52,506 nucleotides of DNA from Acidimicrobiaceae bacterium (lineage in GTDB: Bacteria; Actinomycetota; Acidimicrobiia; Acidimicrobiales; Aldehydirespiratoraceae): positions 1-52,506 of the forward strand of contig PBTQ01000074.1 in NCBI GenBank assembly GCA_002729125.1. The letters run 5' to 3'. Under the pieces are notes generated by a model. The model saw nothing but the letters and a program-made list of their open reading frames with translations, was not told the DNA's origin and did not search any database. This document shows, one piece after another, positions 9,659 through 18,865 of the stretch. Every line of letters begins with the position of its first letter. Within the stretch, counting starts at the first letter, position 1. The position numbers and the translations under genes were made by a program.

Positions 9659-10291
9659 ATGAACCTGGAGTCGATCCGTCACCAGTATGAGCAGGCGGGC
9701 CTCGACCTTGCCGATGTCGATCCGCACCCGATCGTGCAGTTTCGGACCTGGTTCGACGAGTGGGCGGCCACCGGTCCCCGTGATCCCGGGGTCGTGGTCG
9801 TGAGCACGGTCGACGCTTCTGGCTGGCCGTCGAGTCGAGCCGTGCTCCTGCGCGGTGTCGACGAGCGAGGCTTCGTCTTCTACACGAATCGGACCTCCAC
9901 GAAGGGCAAGGCCCTCGATGCGACCAACCGTGCGGCGATGAGCTTCGTCTGGCACGACCTCGAGCGTCAGGTCCACATCGTCGGCTCGGCCGAACACGTC
10001 CCCGAGGCCGAGTCGGACGCGTACTTTGCGGGCCGCCCACGCGGCAGCCAGCTCGGCGCCTGGGCGAGCGATCAGTCGTCGGTGATCTCGTCCCGAGAGA
10101 CGCTCGACGCTGCGGTACGCGAGTTCTCGGCACGATTCCCCGACGAGGTTCCGCGTCCACCGCACTGGGGTGGCTATCTCGTCCGTCCTCACCAGATTGA
10201 GTTCTGGCAGGGACGGCCGAGCCGCCTTCACGATCGCATTCGCTACCGACTCGAGGGTGACGACTGGGCGATCGAGCGCCAGTCGCCCTGA
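9659..10291 (+). CDS. pdxH: pyridoxamine 5'-phosphate oxidase
   Basis: 210 aa; SSRAVLLRGVDERGFVFYTN, GSQLGAWASDQSSVI, PPHWGGYLVRPHQIEFWQGRPSRLHDR. Confidence 0.96.
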   Translation: MNLESIRHQYEQAGLDLADVDPHPIVQFRTWFDEWAATGPRDPGVVVVSTVDASGWPSSRAVLLRGVDERGFVFYTNRTSTKGKALDATNRAAMSFVWHDLERQVHIVGSAEHVPEAESDAYFAGRPRGSQLGAWASDQSSVISSRETLDAAVREFSARFPDEVPRPPHWGGYLVRPHQIEFWQGRPSRLHDRIRYRLEGDDWAIERQSP

Positions 10292-10897
10292 TCAGTCTTG
10301 CCAGGTTTCGACGGCGACAACCAGCGTCTCGATCAACGCATCGACCTGGGGAGCCCGAGGTGTGCCCTCGTGGTCGCTCCAGTTCATCGCTTCCTTGTTC
10401 CACCGAATGGTCGGGGGCAGTTCCATCTGCACGCCGGCGTTGATCGGAAGGTTCACCGGATTGCGTGCGTGCTGACCCCGAAGGCCACCGGGGATTTCAT
10501 CGACGACGTCGAGCACGCCGAACCGCTCGTCGAGCTCGGCGCGAAGGTGATCGGCCAGATGTGTCGCGAGTTCTCGGTTGCGCCCGCCGAGCAGCACGTC
10601 CCAGAAGTGATCGTCGCGGCCGTAGCCGTGCACGGCGATGACCGTGTCGACGTGCCCAACGAACGAGGCGAGCGCATCGCTCTCGGTCGGGTCGAACTTG
10701 GTGCTGGGAATGTGCTGTCGGAACGGAGCGGCCTGGATCACGCCGTAGTAGGACGATCCGGTTCGCTCGGCGACCTCGGCGGCGATGATGTCGGTGGTGC
10801 GTTCGAGGTTTCCACCGTGGAACGCCATGAGGCCAAACGAGCCTCGCAGCTCGCAGATCTCAGTGACCTCAGGACGCTCCAGCAGTGACCGCAGCAC
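10292..10897 (-). CDS. poly-gamma-glutamate hydrolase family protein (YjqB/DUF867-like)
   Basis: ELRGSFGLMAFHGGNLERTTDIIA and DTVIAVHGYGR motifs; start (GTG 10897) overlaps ccdA end, start uncertain. Confidence 0.8.
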   Translation of the reverse strand: MLRSLLERPEVTEICELRGSFGLMAFHGGNLERTTDIIAAEVAERTGSSYYGVIQAAPFRQHIPSTKFDPTESDALASFVGHVDTVIAVHGYGRDDHFWDVLLGGRNRELATHLADHLRAELDERFGVLDVVDEIPGGLRGQHARNPVNLPINAGVQMELPPTIRWNKEAMNWSDHEGTPRAPQVDALIETLVVAVETWQD

Positions 10898-11987
10898 GGA
10901 TTCGACGGTAGTTGTCGGCTTTGCGGTATGCCCACAGGGCGACCACGGCCACGAAAAATACCTCGAGAGGGACGCCACCGCGGAGCGGATCAGTGAACCA
11001 GTTGCCGATGCGGAACGGCCAGTTCGCCACGAAGCGTCCGATCGGGGCGATCAGGAAGTCGAAGCCATTGAAGGCTTCGAGGAAGAGCACGACCGCCGCC
11101 CACACGACGGCGAGCGACCCCTGGCGAAGTCGGTCACCAGGGTTGTCCTCGAACCAGGCCAGGAGGTAGAGCCCGGCAGTCAGCACGACGGTGAGCACAC
11201 CGATGCGTTCCGGGGTGGCGTCGACGATCCAGTTGGAAAATGCGGCCTGGAAGGTCTCGAACTGGTCGACCAGCAGATTCGGGGCGCCGAGATCATCTTG
11301 GATTCGGATCTCCCAGACGCCGTAGTCGATCAGGTAGATGCCGGCGATGACGAGAACGCCGCCGGAGACCGCGCCCATGAACGGAAGGAGCCGCCGCATG
11401 TTGGTGGCAACGTTGTTCTTCGCCCGAGCAAGGCCCACGGTGAGGAAAAGAATGATGGTGCCCATGCCGAGGCTGTAGGCGAGGAAGCTTCCGACTCCCT
11501 GAACGAAGCCGTCGGTCGTGAAGACGTTCGACACTGCCGAGATGAACAAGCCGATCGTGCAGCTCAGCGAGACGACGGCATACGAAACGCCGAAGAGGAA
11601 CATTGAACTGCTCTCGCGGCTGTCGGTGCCCTTGTTCAACTTCGGGATGCTCACCATGATCTGCCTGCCGGTGAACATGACGATCCCCATCGAGATGAGT
11701 GCAACACCGAGCGCGGCCGTGACATAGCCGAGGTACTCGACCACCGTGCCCTGGCTCAGGAACAATGAGATCAGAATCCCGAGCCCACCGAACACTGCAA
11801 CGAAGCCCAGTGTCAGCATCGAGCCGACCCAAAGGCCGCGGGTGATCGCCCGCACCCTGGTGGGCTGTTCGGCCTCGCCGGTGCCGATGAAGTAGCCGAT
11901 GTAGGTCGGCAACATGGCAAATCCGCACGGGTTGAACGCCGCCAACATGCCAACACTGAACGGGAACGCCAGCGCTTCGGTGCTCAT
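10869..11987 (-). CDS. ccdA: cytochrome c biogenesis protein CcdA / DsbD-like membrane protein
   Basis: 372 aa; FSVGMLAAFNPCGFAMLPTYIGYF and SLSCTIGLF paired Cys/Pro motifs; polytopic. Confidence 0.88.
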   Translation of the reverse strand: MSTEALAFPFSVGMLAAFNPCGFAMLPTYIGYFIGTGEAEQPTRVRAITRGLWVGSMLTLGFVAVFGGLGILISLFLSQGTVVEYLGYVTAALGVALISMGIVMFTGRQIMVSIPKLNKGTDSRESSSMFLFGVSYAVVSLSCTIGLFISAVSNVFTTDGFVQGVGSFLAYSLGMGTIILFLTVGLARAKNNVATNMRRLLPFMGAVSGGVLVIAGIYLIDYGVWEIRIQDDLGAPNLLVDQFETFQAAFSNWIVDATPERIGVLTVVLTAGLYLLAWFEDNPGDRLRQGSLAVVWAAVVLFLEAFNGFDFLIAPIGRFVANWPFRIGNWFTDPLRGGVPLEVFFVAVVALWAYRKADNYRRIRAAVTAGAS

Positions 11988-12547
11988 CGGGCGATGTCCT
12001 CGATCTTGGCGGTCAGCTTGGTGGCGGTGAGCACACCCGACCAGGTTTCACGAACCACTCCCGCGGCGTCGACGAACACGGTGGTCGGCATGGCGAACCC
12101 GCCGAACCGCTCGAACACGTCGGCGTTCGGGTCCCATCCAAGGTCGTAGTTGACGCCGGTTTGCTCGACGATCAGCTCGGCATCGTCGAACCGGGCGTCG
12201 GTGGAGATCCCAACAAAGGCGACGTCACCGTCGAACGCCTGGAAGACCGCCTCGAACTCCGGCATTTCGGTCACGCATGGCGCACAGGCGCGAGAAAAGA
12301 AATTCACGACCAGTGGCGTGCCGGCGTAGGCGGCGAAGTTCGACGTGGATCCGTCGAAGGTCGTGAAGTCAATGTCGACGTCGGATCCGATCGCGTCGTC
12401 GTTTTGGAGGTCTTCGAGCGGAATCGGGTCGTTGGTGAGCCGGGCGACGTCGTTGTCACCGCTGCAGGCGCCCAAGAGCGCCGTCAGGCCGACGACGCCA
12501 AGGATGACGTGGCGACGGATCGGACGAACGGTGGGGGAATCAGACAC
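11984..12547 (-). CDS. TlpA/redoxin family thioredoxin-fold lipoprotein
   Basis: 187 aa; lipobox LLGAC; FFSRACAPCVTEMPEFEAV redox motif; 4-nt overlap with ccdA start. Confidence 0.9.
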   Translation of the reverse strand: MSDSPTVRPIRRHVILGVVGLTALLGACSGDNDVARLTNDPIPLEDLQNDDAIGSDVDIDFTTFDGSTSNFAAYAGTPLVVNFFSRACAPCVTEMPEFEAVFQAFDGDVAFVGISTDARFDDAELIVEQTGVNYDLGWDPNADVFERFGGFAMPTTVFVDAAGVVRETWSGVLTATKLTAKIEDIAR

Positions 12548-12632
12548 GACAAGCTCCGTGGAAAACGCTAGCGGGCGTCACCATGAGCGAGGGCGTTGGG
12601 GGGAGCGTGCCCCCAGTACGGCGAAAACGACG

Positions 12633-12673
12633 AGATGGCGACACCCGGCATCGGGTGCCGAGTGTCGCCATCT
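12633..12673. terminator. strong hairpin downstream of whiB (candidate terminator for whiB on - strand)
   Basis: 12-bp perfect outer stem AGATGGCGACAC/GTGTCGCCATCT with inner CGGCA/TGCCG; on - strand followed by CGTCGTTTT. Confidence 0.6.
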
Positions 12674-12772
12674 TCGTTCCCAGGCCCACGGCCCGTTCCG
12701 GCTGCGGCCGGAGCTCGATCAACGTCACCCGGGCCGTGGGGGACGCCGGGACGGGCGGTGGGGGGATCGTGG

Positions 12773-12804
12773 GGTGGCGGGGTCCGGGGGACGACCCCGC
12801 CACC
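12773..12804. terminator. strong hairpin immediately 3' of whiB
   Basis: 12-bp perfect stem GGTGGCGGGGTC/GACCCCGCCACC, 8-nt loop, 15 bp past whiB stop. Confidence 0.55.
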
Positions 12805-12819
12805 GGGTTCGGTAGGGAC

Positions 12820-13188
12820 TCAGGCGGACCGCTTCTGGGTGGTGGCCTGCAGATGCATTGGGATCGGCACGACCGGCATCTGGTCCTCAGGACGGGCGAC
12901 CTTCGGGGGTCGACCCCGTCGGCGCTTCATCGTCAGCATCTTGCCGTTGATGAAGAGTTGCCCACCCCACACGCCGAACAACTCGCGTCGGTGGAGCGCC
13001 CCTTCGAGGCACTCGGCCAGCACCGAACAGTCGGCGCACACGCGCTTGGCTGCGGCGATATCGCCGATGTCCTCGCTGAAGAAGAGATCCGCAGCGTTTG
13101 GTACGGCACGGCACGCCGCGATGTCCTCCCAGGGGAGGTCACCGATGCTGATGGTGGTGTGAATGTTGGTGTCGACGAGGGTTTGCAT
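12820..13188 (-). CDS. WhiB-family Fe-S transcriptional regulator
   Basis: MQTLVDTNIHTT...; four Cys pattern AACRAV...CADCSVLAEC, GVWGG turn, basic KRRRGRPPK tail; GAGGAG RBS. Confidence 0.93.
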   Translation of the reverse strand: MQTLVDTNIHTTISIGDLPWEDIAACRAVPNAADLFFSEDIGDIAAAKRVCADCSVLAECLEGALHRRELFGVWGGQLFINGKMLTMKRRRGRPPKVARPEDQMPVVPIPMHLQATTQKRSA

Positions 13189-13306
13189 GACCTCGTCTCC
13201 TCTCTTGACGTGGATGGTGTTTGTCGGGGGAACCGGGGCGAAAAGCAGGAAGACCGCCAGGTTGCTGGCGGCCTCGGTGCGTTTCCCCTGTTGTGGGTGG
13301 CTGGGA

Positions 13307-13465
13307 TCAGCCAGGGGGTGCTCCGGTGGGCCGCTGGTCGGCATACGGCTTCGTCACGAAGAGGAAGGAACCGAGCCAGGCGCCGCCGTACGAACGCGCG
13401 AACGCACGCGCGCATGCATCGGCCGTGGTGGCGACGTGATGCTCGTGGCACGTGATCTGGTTCAT
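13307..13465 (-). CDS. small ORF, 52 aa, unknown
   Basis: MNQITCHEHHVATTADACARAFARSYGGAWLGSFLFVTKPYADQRPTGAPPG; AAGGAG RBS ~8 nt before ATG. Confidence 0.45.
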   Translation of the reverse strand: MNQITCHEHHVATTADACARAFARSYGGAWLGSFLFVTKPYADQRPTGAPPG

Positions 13466-13615
13466 CGGGACGGCTCCTTGGGCGAGGCCATGCGCGACCG
13501 GACGGTCCGGCGACATCAACGATGGCGGGCCGTTTGCAAATCGTCAACCGAATTACGACCGGAATCTCCCGAAATTGCTACGGTCCACCCCGTGCCGGAG
13601 CCGGGAGCCGCTGAA

Positions 13616-14332
13616 ATGACGCCGAAACCGGCCACGGGGCGGGTCTTCGAGAACGCTCGCCGGATTCGACTCGCTGAGGTCGATCCGACCGGCCGCTGCC
13701 GCCTCGATGCCACGGTGCGCCAACTGCAGGATGTCGCCCGGGACGATTCCACCGACTCCGGGCTGACCGACCCCATGACGTGGGTGGTTCGCCGCACGAT
13801 GCTCGACGTCCACCGGGCACCGGTCTTCCAGGAACAGGTCACGCTGGCGACCTGGTGTAGTGGCCATGGGGGACGGTGGGCCGAACGCCGTACCGAGATC
13901 TGGGGCGACGAGGGTGCTCATGTCGAGGCGGTGACGATTTGGATCTATGTCGATGGTGAGACCGGTGCGCCCCGCAAGCTCAACGATGATTTCTTCGACA
14001 TCTACGGTTCGGCCACGGAGCGCAAGGTTTCGGCCCGTCTCCAACTCCCGAATCAGGCCCCCGACGATGCCGCCGAGCTTGCGTGGCCGATCCGGTTCGT
14101 CGATCTCGACGCGCTCGGCCACGTCAACAACGCCGCCCAGTGGGCGCCGGTCGAGGAGGTTGCCCACCGCACCGGCATGCAGCTCGAAGGGGTCCGAGCT
14201 CAGCTTGAGCACGGGGGCGAGACCCCGCCGGGTTCGGCCATCATCCGCTGGACGGGCGACACCGGCGGTTTCCGTACCTGGCTCACCACCGAGGCGGGCA
14301 TGGGTAGTGCGGCCGAGGTGCGGCCGTTGTGA
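13616..14332 (+). CDS. acyl-ACP thioesterase-like (double hotdog) protein
   Basis: RVFENARRIRLAEVDPTGRCRLDATVRQLQDVARDD; second half IRFVDLDALGHVNNAAQWAPVEE; start approximate. Confidence 0.8.
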   Translation: MTPKPATGRVFENARRIRLAEVDPTGRCRLDATVRQLQDVARDDSTDSGLTDPMTWVVRRTMLDVHRAPVFQEQVTLATWCSGHGGRWAERRTEIWGDEGAHVEAVTIWIYVDGETGAPRKLNDDFFDIYGSATERKVSARLQLPNQAPDDAAELAWPIRFVDLDALGHVNNAAQWAPVEEVAHRTGMQLEGVRAQLEHGGETPPGSAIIRWTGDTGGFRTWLTTEAGMGSAAEVRPL

Positions 14333-14340
14333 GTCGCTGA

Positions 14341-15420
14341 TCAGCCGGCGTCGGAGAGTTCGAAGTAGAGCAGGCCGCCGTCGTCTCGGTGGGTGACTGC
14401 CTCTCCGGCCAACCGAAGGTGCTCAAGGTGGGCGAACGTCTCGCTCGCCGCCATGTCGCCCCACGAGCGTTCGCGGAACAGAACCTTCATCCACTCGGTA
14501 ACCGGCGCATCGCCGGTGCCCCCCGCCGCATCGCGCAGCAACTGCAGGCGATCATGGTGGTGCTCCTTGATGAAGCCGCAGCGGCCCTGGCAGTCCTCGA
14601 ATGGATGGCCGTGAGCCGGCAGCACGGTTGTGAGCCCCTCGAGCGCTGCAACCCGGTCGAGCGAATCAAAGAAGGTCGCCAGCGGGTCGTCGACGGTGGT
14701 CGAGCCGGCGATGTGGGGGGTGATCGTCGGCAGAACGTGATCGCCCGACAGCAGCACACCATCGGCCGGATCCCACAGACAGAGGTGGTCGACGGTGTGG
14801 CCGGGGGTATGCATGGCAAACCACTCACGGCCAGCGAAGCGCAACGGATCGCCGTCGGCGACCCGGATCGTGGCCTCCGGCGACAGGAACCGCTGTCCGC
14901 CTGCGTCGGCCTGGATCATCCGGATGATGGCGTGATCGGGCGGCGGCTCCCGGCGGGTGCCCCACGGCGTTTCGCCGAATTGCGTGAAGCGTTCCTTCCA
15001 GAGATCGACGATCTCCGCTTCGGTCATGTCCGCGATCAATGGCTCCAGGTCGTCGTTGGCTTCAGCGGTGAACGAGGTGAACGCTTCGTGGGTCAAGACG
15101 TCGGCGCCGGCGGCCTCGCGCAGTTGGGCGCTGCCACCGAAGTGGTCGGGGTGGGAATGGGTGACAACGACCGTGTGCACTCGTTCGACCGGAATTTTGG
15201 CCTGCTTCAGCCGGGACATGAGCGCGTTCCACGACTCAGGGCCGGGGAGTCCAGGGTCGACGAGGGCGACACCGTCCCCGTCGACGAGGGCGTAGCAGTT
15301 GACGTGACCGAGACCGGGCAACGAGATCGGCAGCTGCATCCGCAGGACGCCATCAGCGACCTCCGTGACCTCTTCGGACGCGGGCTCTTGTTCCTGCTTC
15401 GTGTAGGTGGGGGAGCTCAC
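14341..15420 (-). CDS. MBL-fold metallohydrolase
   Basis: VTHSHPDHFGGSAQL, HTPGHTVDHLCLW, LLSGDHVLP motifs; GTG start 15420 likely. Confidence 0.9.
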   Translation of the reverse strand: MSSPTYTKQEQEPASEEVTEVADGVLRMQLPISLPGLGHVNCYALVDGDGVALVDPGLPGPESWNALMSRLKQAKIPVERVHTVVVTHSHPDHFGGSAQLREAAGADVLTHEAFTSFTAEANDDLEPLIADMTEAEIVDLWKERFTQFGETPWGTRREPPPDHAIIRMIQADAGGQRFLSPEATIRVADGDPLRFAGREWFAMHTPGHTVDHLCLWDPADGVLLSGDHVLPTITPHIAGSTTVDDPLATFFDSLDRVAALEGLTTVLPAHGHPFEDCQGRCGFIKEHHHDRLQLLRDAAGGTGDAPVTEWMKVLFRERSWGDMAASETFAHLEHLRLAGEAVTHRDDGGLLYFELSDAG

Positions 15421-15430
15421 GCTCTGCAGG

Positions 15431-15979
15431 CTAGGAGGAAGTGTCGCGGGAAACGAAAAGCGCCTGCCGGTAGTGGCGTAGCTCTTCGAGGCTCTCGCGG
15501 ATGTCGTCCAGGGCACGGTGGCCGCCGGCTTTTTTCGGCGCCGTCTTGAGGGCGTCAGGGTTCCAACGGCGAGCGAGTTCCTTCAGAGTAGAGACGTCGA
15601 TCGAGCGGTAGTGGAGGAACTCCTCGACCTCGGGCAGATGGGCGGCGAGGAAGCGACGATCGGTACCGATCGAGTTGCCGCACAGCGGCACGGTTCGGGC
15701 CTCGGGGATGTGCTCTTGCAGGAAGGCGAGCGTCTGCGCACCGGCCTCCTCAAGACTGATCGTCGATGCGGTGATCTGGTCGAGCAGGCCACTTCGGGTG
15801 TGCATGTTGGTGACGAAGTCGTCCATCTCGGCCAACTGCTCTGTCGCGGCGTGGACGATCAGGTCGGGTCCCTCGGCGATCAACTCGAGATCGTCGTCGG
15901 TGAGCAGCGTGGCAATCTCGACGATCACGTGTCGGCCGGGTTCAAGTCCCGTCATCTCCAAGTCCATCCAGGCGAGCAT
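15431..15979 (-). CDS. orn: oligoribonuclease
   Basis: MLAWMDLEMTGLEPGRHVIVEIATLLTDDDL, CGNSIGTDRRFL, HRALDDIRESLEEL. Confidence 0.96.
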   Translation of the reverse strand: MLAWMDLEMTGLEPGRHVIVEIATLLTDDDLELIAEGPDLIVHAATEQLAEMDDFVTNMHTRSGLLDQITASTISLEEAGAQTLAFLQEHIPEARTVPLCGNSIGTDRRFLAAHLPEVEEFLHYRSIDVSTLKELARRWNPDALKTAPKKAGGHRALDDIRESLEELRHYRQALFVSRDTSS

Positions 15980-16018
15980 CGTGTCAGGGTAGACGGCTGC
16001 GTCCGCTAGCTTCGCACC

Positions 16019-16456
16019 GTGCTTGATCTCCCCGTCCTCCGCTTCGACCCCGACCTGCCGCTCCCGGGCTACGCGCGAGCGGGTGACGCCGGTATCGACC
16101 TGGTCGCCCGAGAGGACGTCACCCTTGCTCCCGCCGGCGGCCGGGCCCTCGTCGCCACTGGTATCGCAATTGCGCTTCCGGCGGGCTACGCAGGCCTGGT
16201 CCAGCCGCGGAGCGGTCTCGCGTTCAAGCACGGGGTCACCGTCTTGAACACCCCGGGCCTGATCGACTCTGGTTACCGGGGTGAGCTGAAGGTGTGCCTG
16301 ATCAACCACGACCCGACCGAACCGTTCGAGGTCGCCCGCGGTGAGCGCATCGCCCAGCTCGTCGTACAGGCGGTCGAGCATGTCACATTCGTCGAGGTCG
16401 ACACGCTGGACGACAGCGAGCGAGGCGACAAGGGCTTCGGGTCGAGCGGTCGCTGA
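16019..16456 (+). CDS. dut: dUTP diphosphatase
   Basis: [44 protein letters not shown]-terminal GFGSSGR. Confidence 0.96.
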   Translation: MLDLPVLRFDPDLPLPGYARAGDAGIDLVAREDVTLAPAGGRALVATGIAIALPAGYAGLVQPRSGLAFKHGVTVLNTPGLIDSGYRGELKVCLINHDPTEPFEVARGERIAQLVVQAVEHVTFVEVDTLDDSERGDKGFGSSGR

Positions 16457-16457
16457 G

Positions 16458-16841
16458 TCAGTCGACCGGCGCCGGCGCCTTCCGAAGCCGTAACCAGCCT
16501 CGGTCGGGGTCGAGGTCGTAGGCGTCGATCAGCGGCGAACACACCTTGTCGAACCGGGCGACCGCGTCGCCGCGCAACGCTTCGGTTCGGCCGGCTGCGA
16601 TCTCGACCTCGAGGTGGCCGTCGTCGAACCGAAACGTTGCGACGAGTTCGGTATCGCCGTCCGCGTCGGAGCCATCGAGCAGCAGGATCACCGCTTCGTC
16701 GACGGCTAGCCGCAGTTCGTCGATTTCTGCGAACGAGAGTCCTTGCCGGATCCCGAGCGCGGCTCCGCCGACCCGCACGATGCGCCCGTATTCCGGGCGG
16801 GCGGGGATGCGGAGGAGGACCTCGTCGGTCGGGTCGGACAC
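16458..16841 (-). CDS. RsbW-like anti-sigma factor / HATPase_c domain protein
   Basis: IDELRLAVDEAVILLLD N-box-like motif, short single-domain protein. Confidence 0.65.
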   Translation of the reverse strand: MSDPTDEVLLRIPARPEYGRIVRVGGAALGIRQGLSFAEIDELRLAVDEAVILLLDGSDADGDTELVATFRFDDGHLEVEIAAGRTEALRGDAVARFDKVCSPLIDAYDLDPDRGWLRLRKAPAPVD

Positions 16842-16897
16842 GGGTGGCAGTCTCGCACGAAGACGCCCGTTGGGGCATGCGCCGATACCGTGCGGCC

Positions 16898-17446
16898 ATG
16901 ACCGTGCTTGTCGATGCGGCCTTGTGGGAGTGGCAGGGCGCGCGTTGGGCTCATCTCATGAGCGACGAGTCGTTCGACGAACTCCACGAGTTCGCGCAAC
17001 GCATCGGTAAGCGTCGGCTCGGCTTTCAGGGCGACCACTACGACGTCGAAGAGGTCGATCGGCGCCGTGCGATCGCACTCGGGGCGGAGGCGGTCGACAG
17101 TCGAGAACTCGTCCGCCGGATCCGCGAGGCCGGCCTGCGCCGTCGCGGTGACAAGCCGTCGTGGCAACGGGTTGCCTACGCCCCGAGAGGACGGACGCTC
17201 GATCTCAGCAGCCGTCTCGTTGCATTCGGCGATCCGGGTGTGCGGCTCCGGGCGATGTTGCCCTTCGTCCGTTCGCTCGACCAGGCGAGCCGCTCGGGCC
17301 TCTATGTCGACGATCAGCACCTCGTGATGCTTTTCGACTGGGTTGGGCCCGAGTCCGTCGTCGAACTCGAGGGCATCGACCGAGTCTGGGCCGGTGAGCC
17401 GCGGGCTGACGGCGAGCGGAGTCTGGAGCTTTTCGTTCGGCGGTGA
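16898..17446 (+). CDS. DUF4031 domain protein
   Basis: MTVLVDAALWEWQGARWAHLMSDESFDELHEFAQRIGKRRLGFQGDHYDV. Confidence 0.75.
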   Translation: MTVLVDAALWEWQGARWAHLMSDESFDELHEFAQRIGKRRLGFQGDHYDVEEVDRRRAIALGAEAVDSRELVRRIREAGLRRRGDKPSWQRVAYAPRGRTLDLSSRLVAFGDPGVRLRAMLPFVRSLDQASRSGLYVDDQHLVMLFDWVGPESVVELEGIDRVWAGEPRADGERSLELFVRR

Positions 17447-17481
17447 TTCTCGATCTGACCGGCGACGACTACCGTCGCCCC

Positions 17482-18804
17482 ATGATCGGCAAGCTCCAGA
17501 AGAAGCTCCCCATCGTCACCGAAGATCCCGTCGAGCTGTCGAGCCGCGTGATCGACGCCGGTGTCCACGATGAGCAGGTCAACCGCGTGACGCAGACCCT
17601 GAGCGTTCTCGACGACGATCTTTCGATCGTCGAGTCGTTCAGCAACATCGTCTCGTTCCGCACCGATGAGGGCCTGGTGTGTTTCGACTCCTCCGGCCAG
17701 ATCACTGCGGGCCGCACGATGGAGGCACTGCGAGGCTGGACCGACGATCCCATCCACACATTGATCTACACGCACGGCCACGTCGACCATGTCGGCGGCA
17801 GCGGGGTGATGGCGGCCGATGCCGCCGATCGCGGCCATGAGCGGATCCGGGTTGTCGGGCATCACTGTGTCGCCGACCGGTTCCGTCGTTATGAACTCAC
17901 AAACGGCTACAACACCGACATCAACATGCGGCAGTTCGGCGGTGTCGGCGGGGTGAAGGACATGGCGCTTGGCGATGTGCCGCGGTTCTTGCCCGACGAC
18001 GTGTTGTGGCCTGATCTCGAGGTCGGGTCGAGCCACACGCTCAGCATCGGCGGTCGTGAGTTCGAGATGCGCCATGCGAAGGGCGAGACCGACGATCACC
18101 TCTGGACCTGGGTGCCCGGTCACAGGGCGCTGTGTGTCGGTGACCTCGTCACCTGGGTGTTCCCCAACTGCGGCAACCCGCAGAAGGTCCAGCGCTATCC
18201 GTTGGAGTGGGCCCGGGCGCTGCGGGAGATGATGACCTACGAGGCCGAGTGGCTGCTCCCGGCACACGGACTCGTCGTTCGCGGCGCTGATCGGGTCGCG
18301 ACCGTGCTTGGCGATCTCGCCGGTGCGCTCGAGCTGCTCACCGAGGAGACACTCGCGATGATGAACGCAGGCGAGTCGCTCGACGCGATCGTCCACCAGG
18401 TCACCGTGCCAGATGACTTGCTCGTGAAGCCGTGGATGCAGCCGGTGTACGACGAGCCCGAGTTCGTCGTTCGCAATCTGTGGCGGCTCTACGGCGGCTG
18501 GTGGGACAAGAACCCGGCCCACCTCAAGCCGGCCCCCGAAATCGTGTTCGCGGCTGAGATGGCTGCGTTGGCGGGTGGTGCCGACGCCCTCACGGCGCGA
18601 GCGACAGAGCTCGCCGCCACCGGCGACCTTCGGCTTGCCTGTCAGGTGGTGGAGCTTGCCGTTCAGGCCGACTCGGAGTCGACCACCGCGCACGGCGCTC
18701 GTGCCGAGATCTACCAGCAGCGGCGCAACGAGGAGTTCAGCCTCATGAGCAAGGGGATTTTCGCCGCTGCTGCTCGTGAGAGCCGCGCCATCGCCGACCA
18801 GTGA
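17482..18804 (+). CDS. MBL-fold hydrolase, alkyl sulfatase-like
   Basis: IYTHGHVDHVGGS, HAKGETDDHLWTWVP, C-terminal dimerisation-like helical region; ATG 17482 chosen. Confidence 0.85.
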   Translation: MIGKLQKKLPIVTEDPVELSSRVIDAGVHDEQVNRVTQTLSVLDDDLSIVESFSNIVSFRTDEGLVCFDSSGQITAGRTMEALRGWTDDPIHTLIYTHGHVDHVGGSGVMAADAADRGHERIRVVGHHCVADRFRRYELTNGYNTDINMRQFGGVGGVKDMALGDVPRFLPDDVLWPDLEVGSSHTLSIGGREFEMRHAKGETDDHLWTWVPGHRALCVGDLVTWVFPNCGNPQKVQRYPLEWARALREMMTYEAEWLLPAHGLVVRGADRVATVLGDLAGALELLTEETLAMMNAGESLDAIVHQVTVPDDLLVKPWMQPVYDEPEFVVRNLWRLYGGWWDKNPAHLKPAPEIVFAAEMAALAGGADALTARATELAATGDLRLACQVVELAVQADSESTTAHGARAEIYQQRRNEEFSLMSKGIFAAAARESRAIADQ

Positions 18805-18865
18805 TGGAGCGCACCTACGTCGTCGCAGGTCGCCTGCGCGGGCGCCGCCGGTAGCCTGTGTGGTC

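Noticed and set aside
10785-11606. 273-aa + ORF opposite ccdA
   Set aside because: Charged antisense-type composition, opposite a polytopic CcdA gene
12583-13455. 290-aa + ORF across the whiB region
   Set aside because: Overlaps convincing WhiB CDS on the other strand; low-complexity Gly/Arg composition
14389-15549. 386-aa + ORF opposite the MBL hydrolase
   Set aside because: Antisense shadow; the - strand frame has clear MBL motifs
16458-16841. RsbW-like HATPase as part of a partner-switching system
   Set aside because: No anti-anti-sigma or sigma factor gene in the neighbourhood; kept only as a CDS
17314-18693. 459-aa - ORF opposite alkyl-sulfatase-like gene
   Set aside because: Antisense shadow with His/Arg/Asp bias and no motifs
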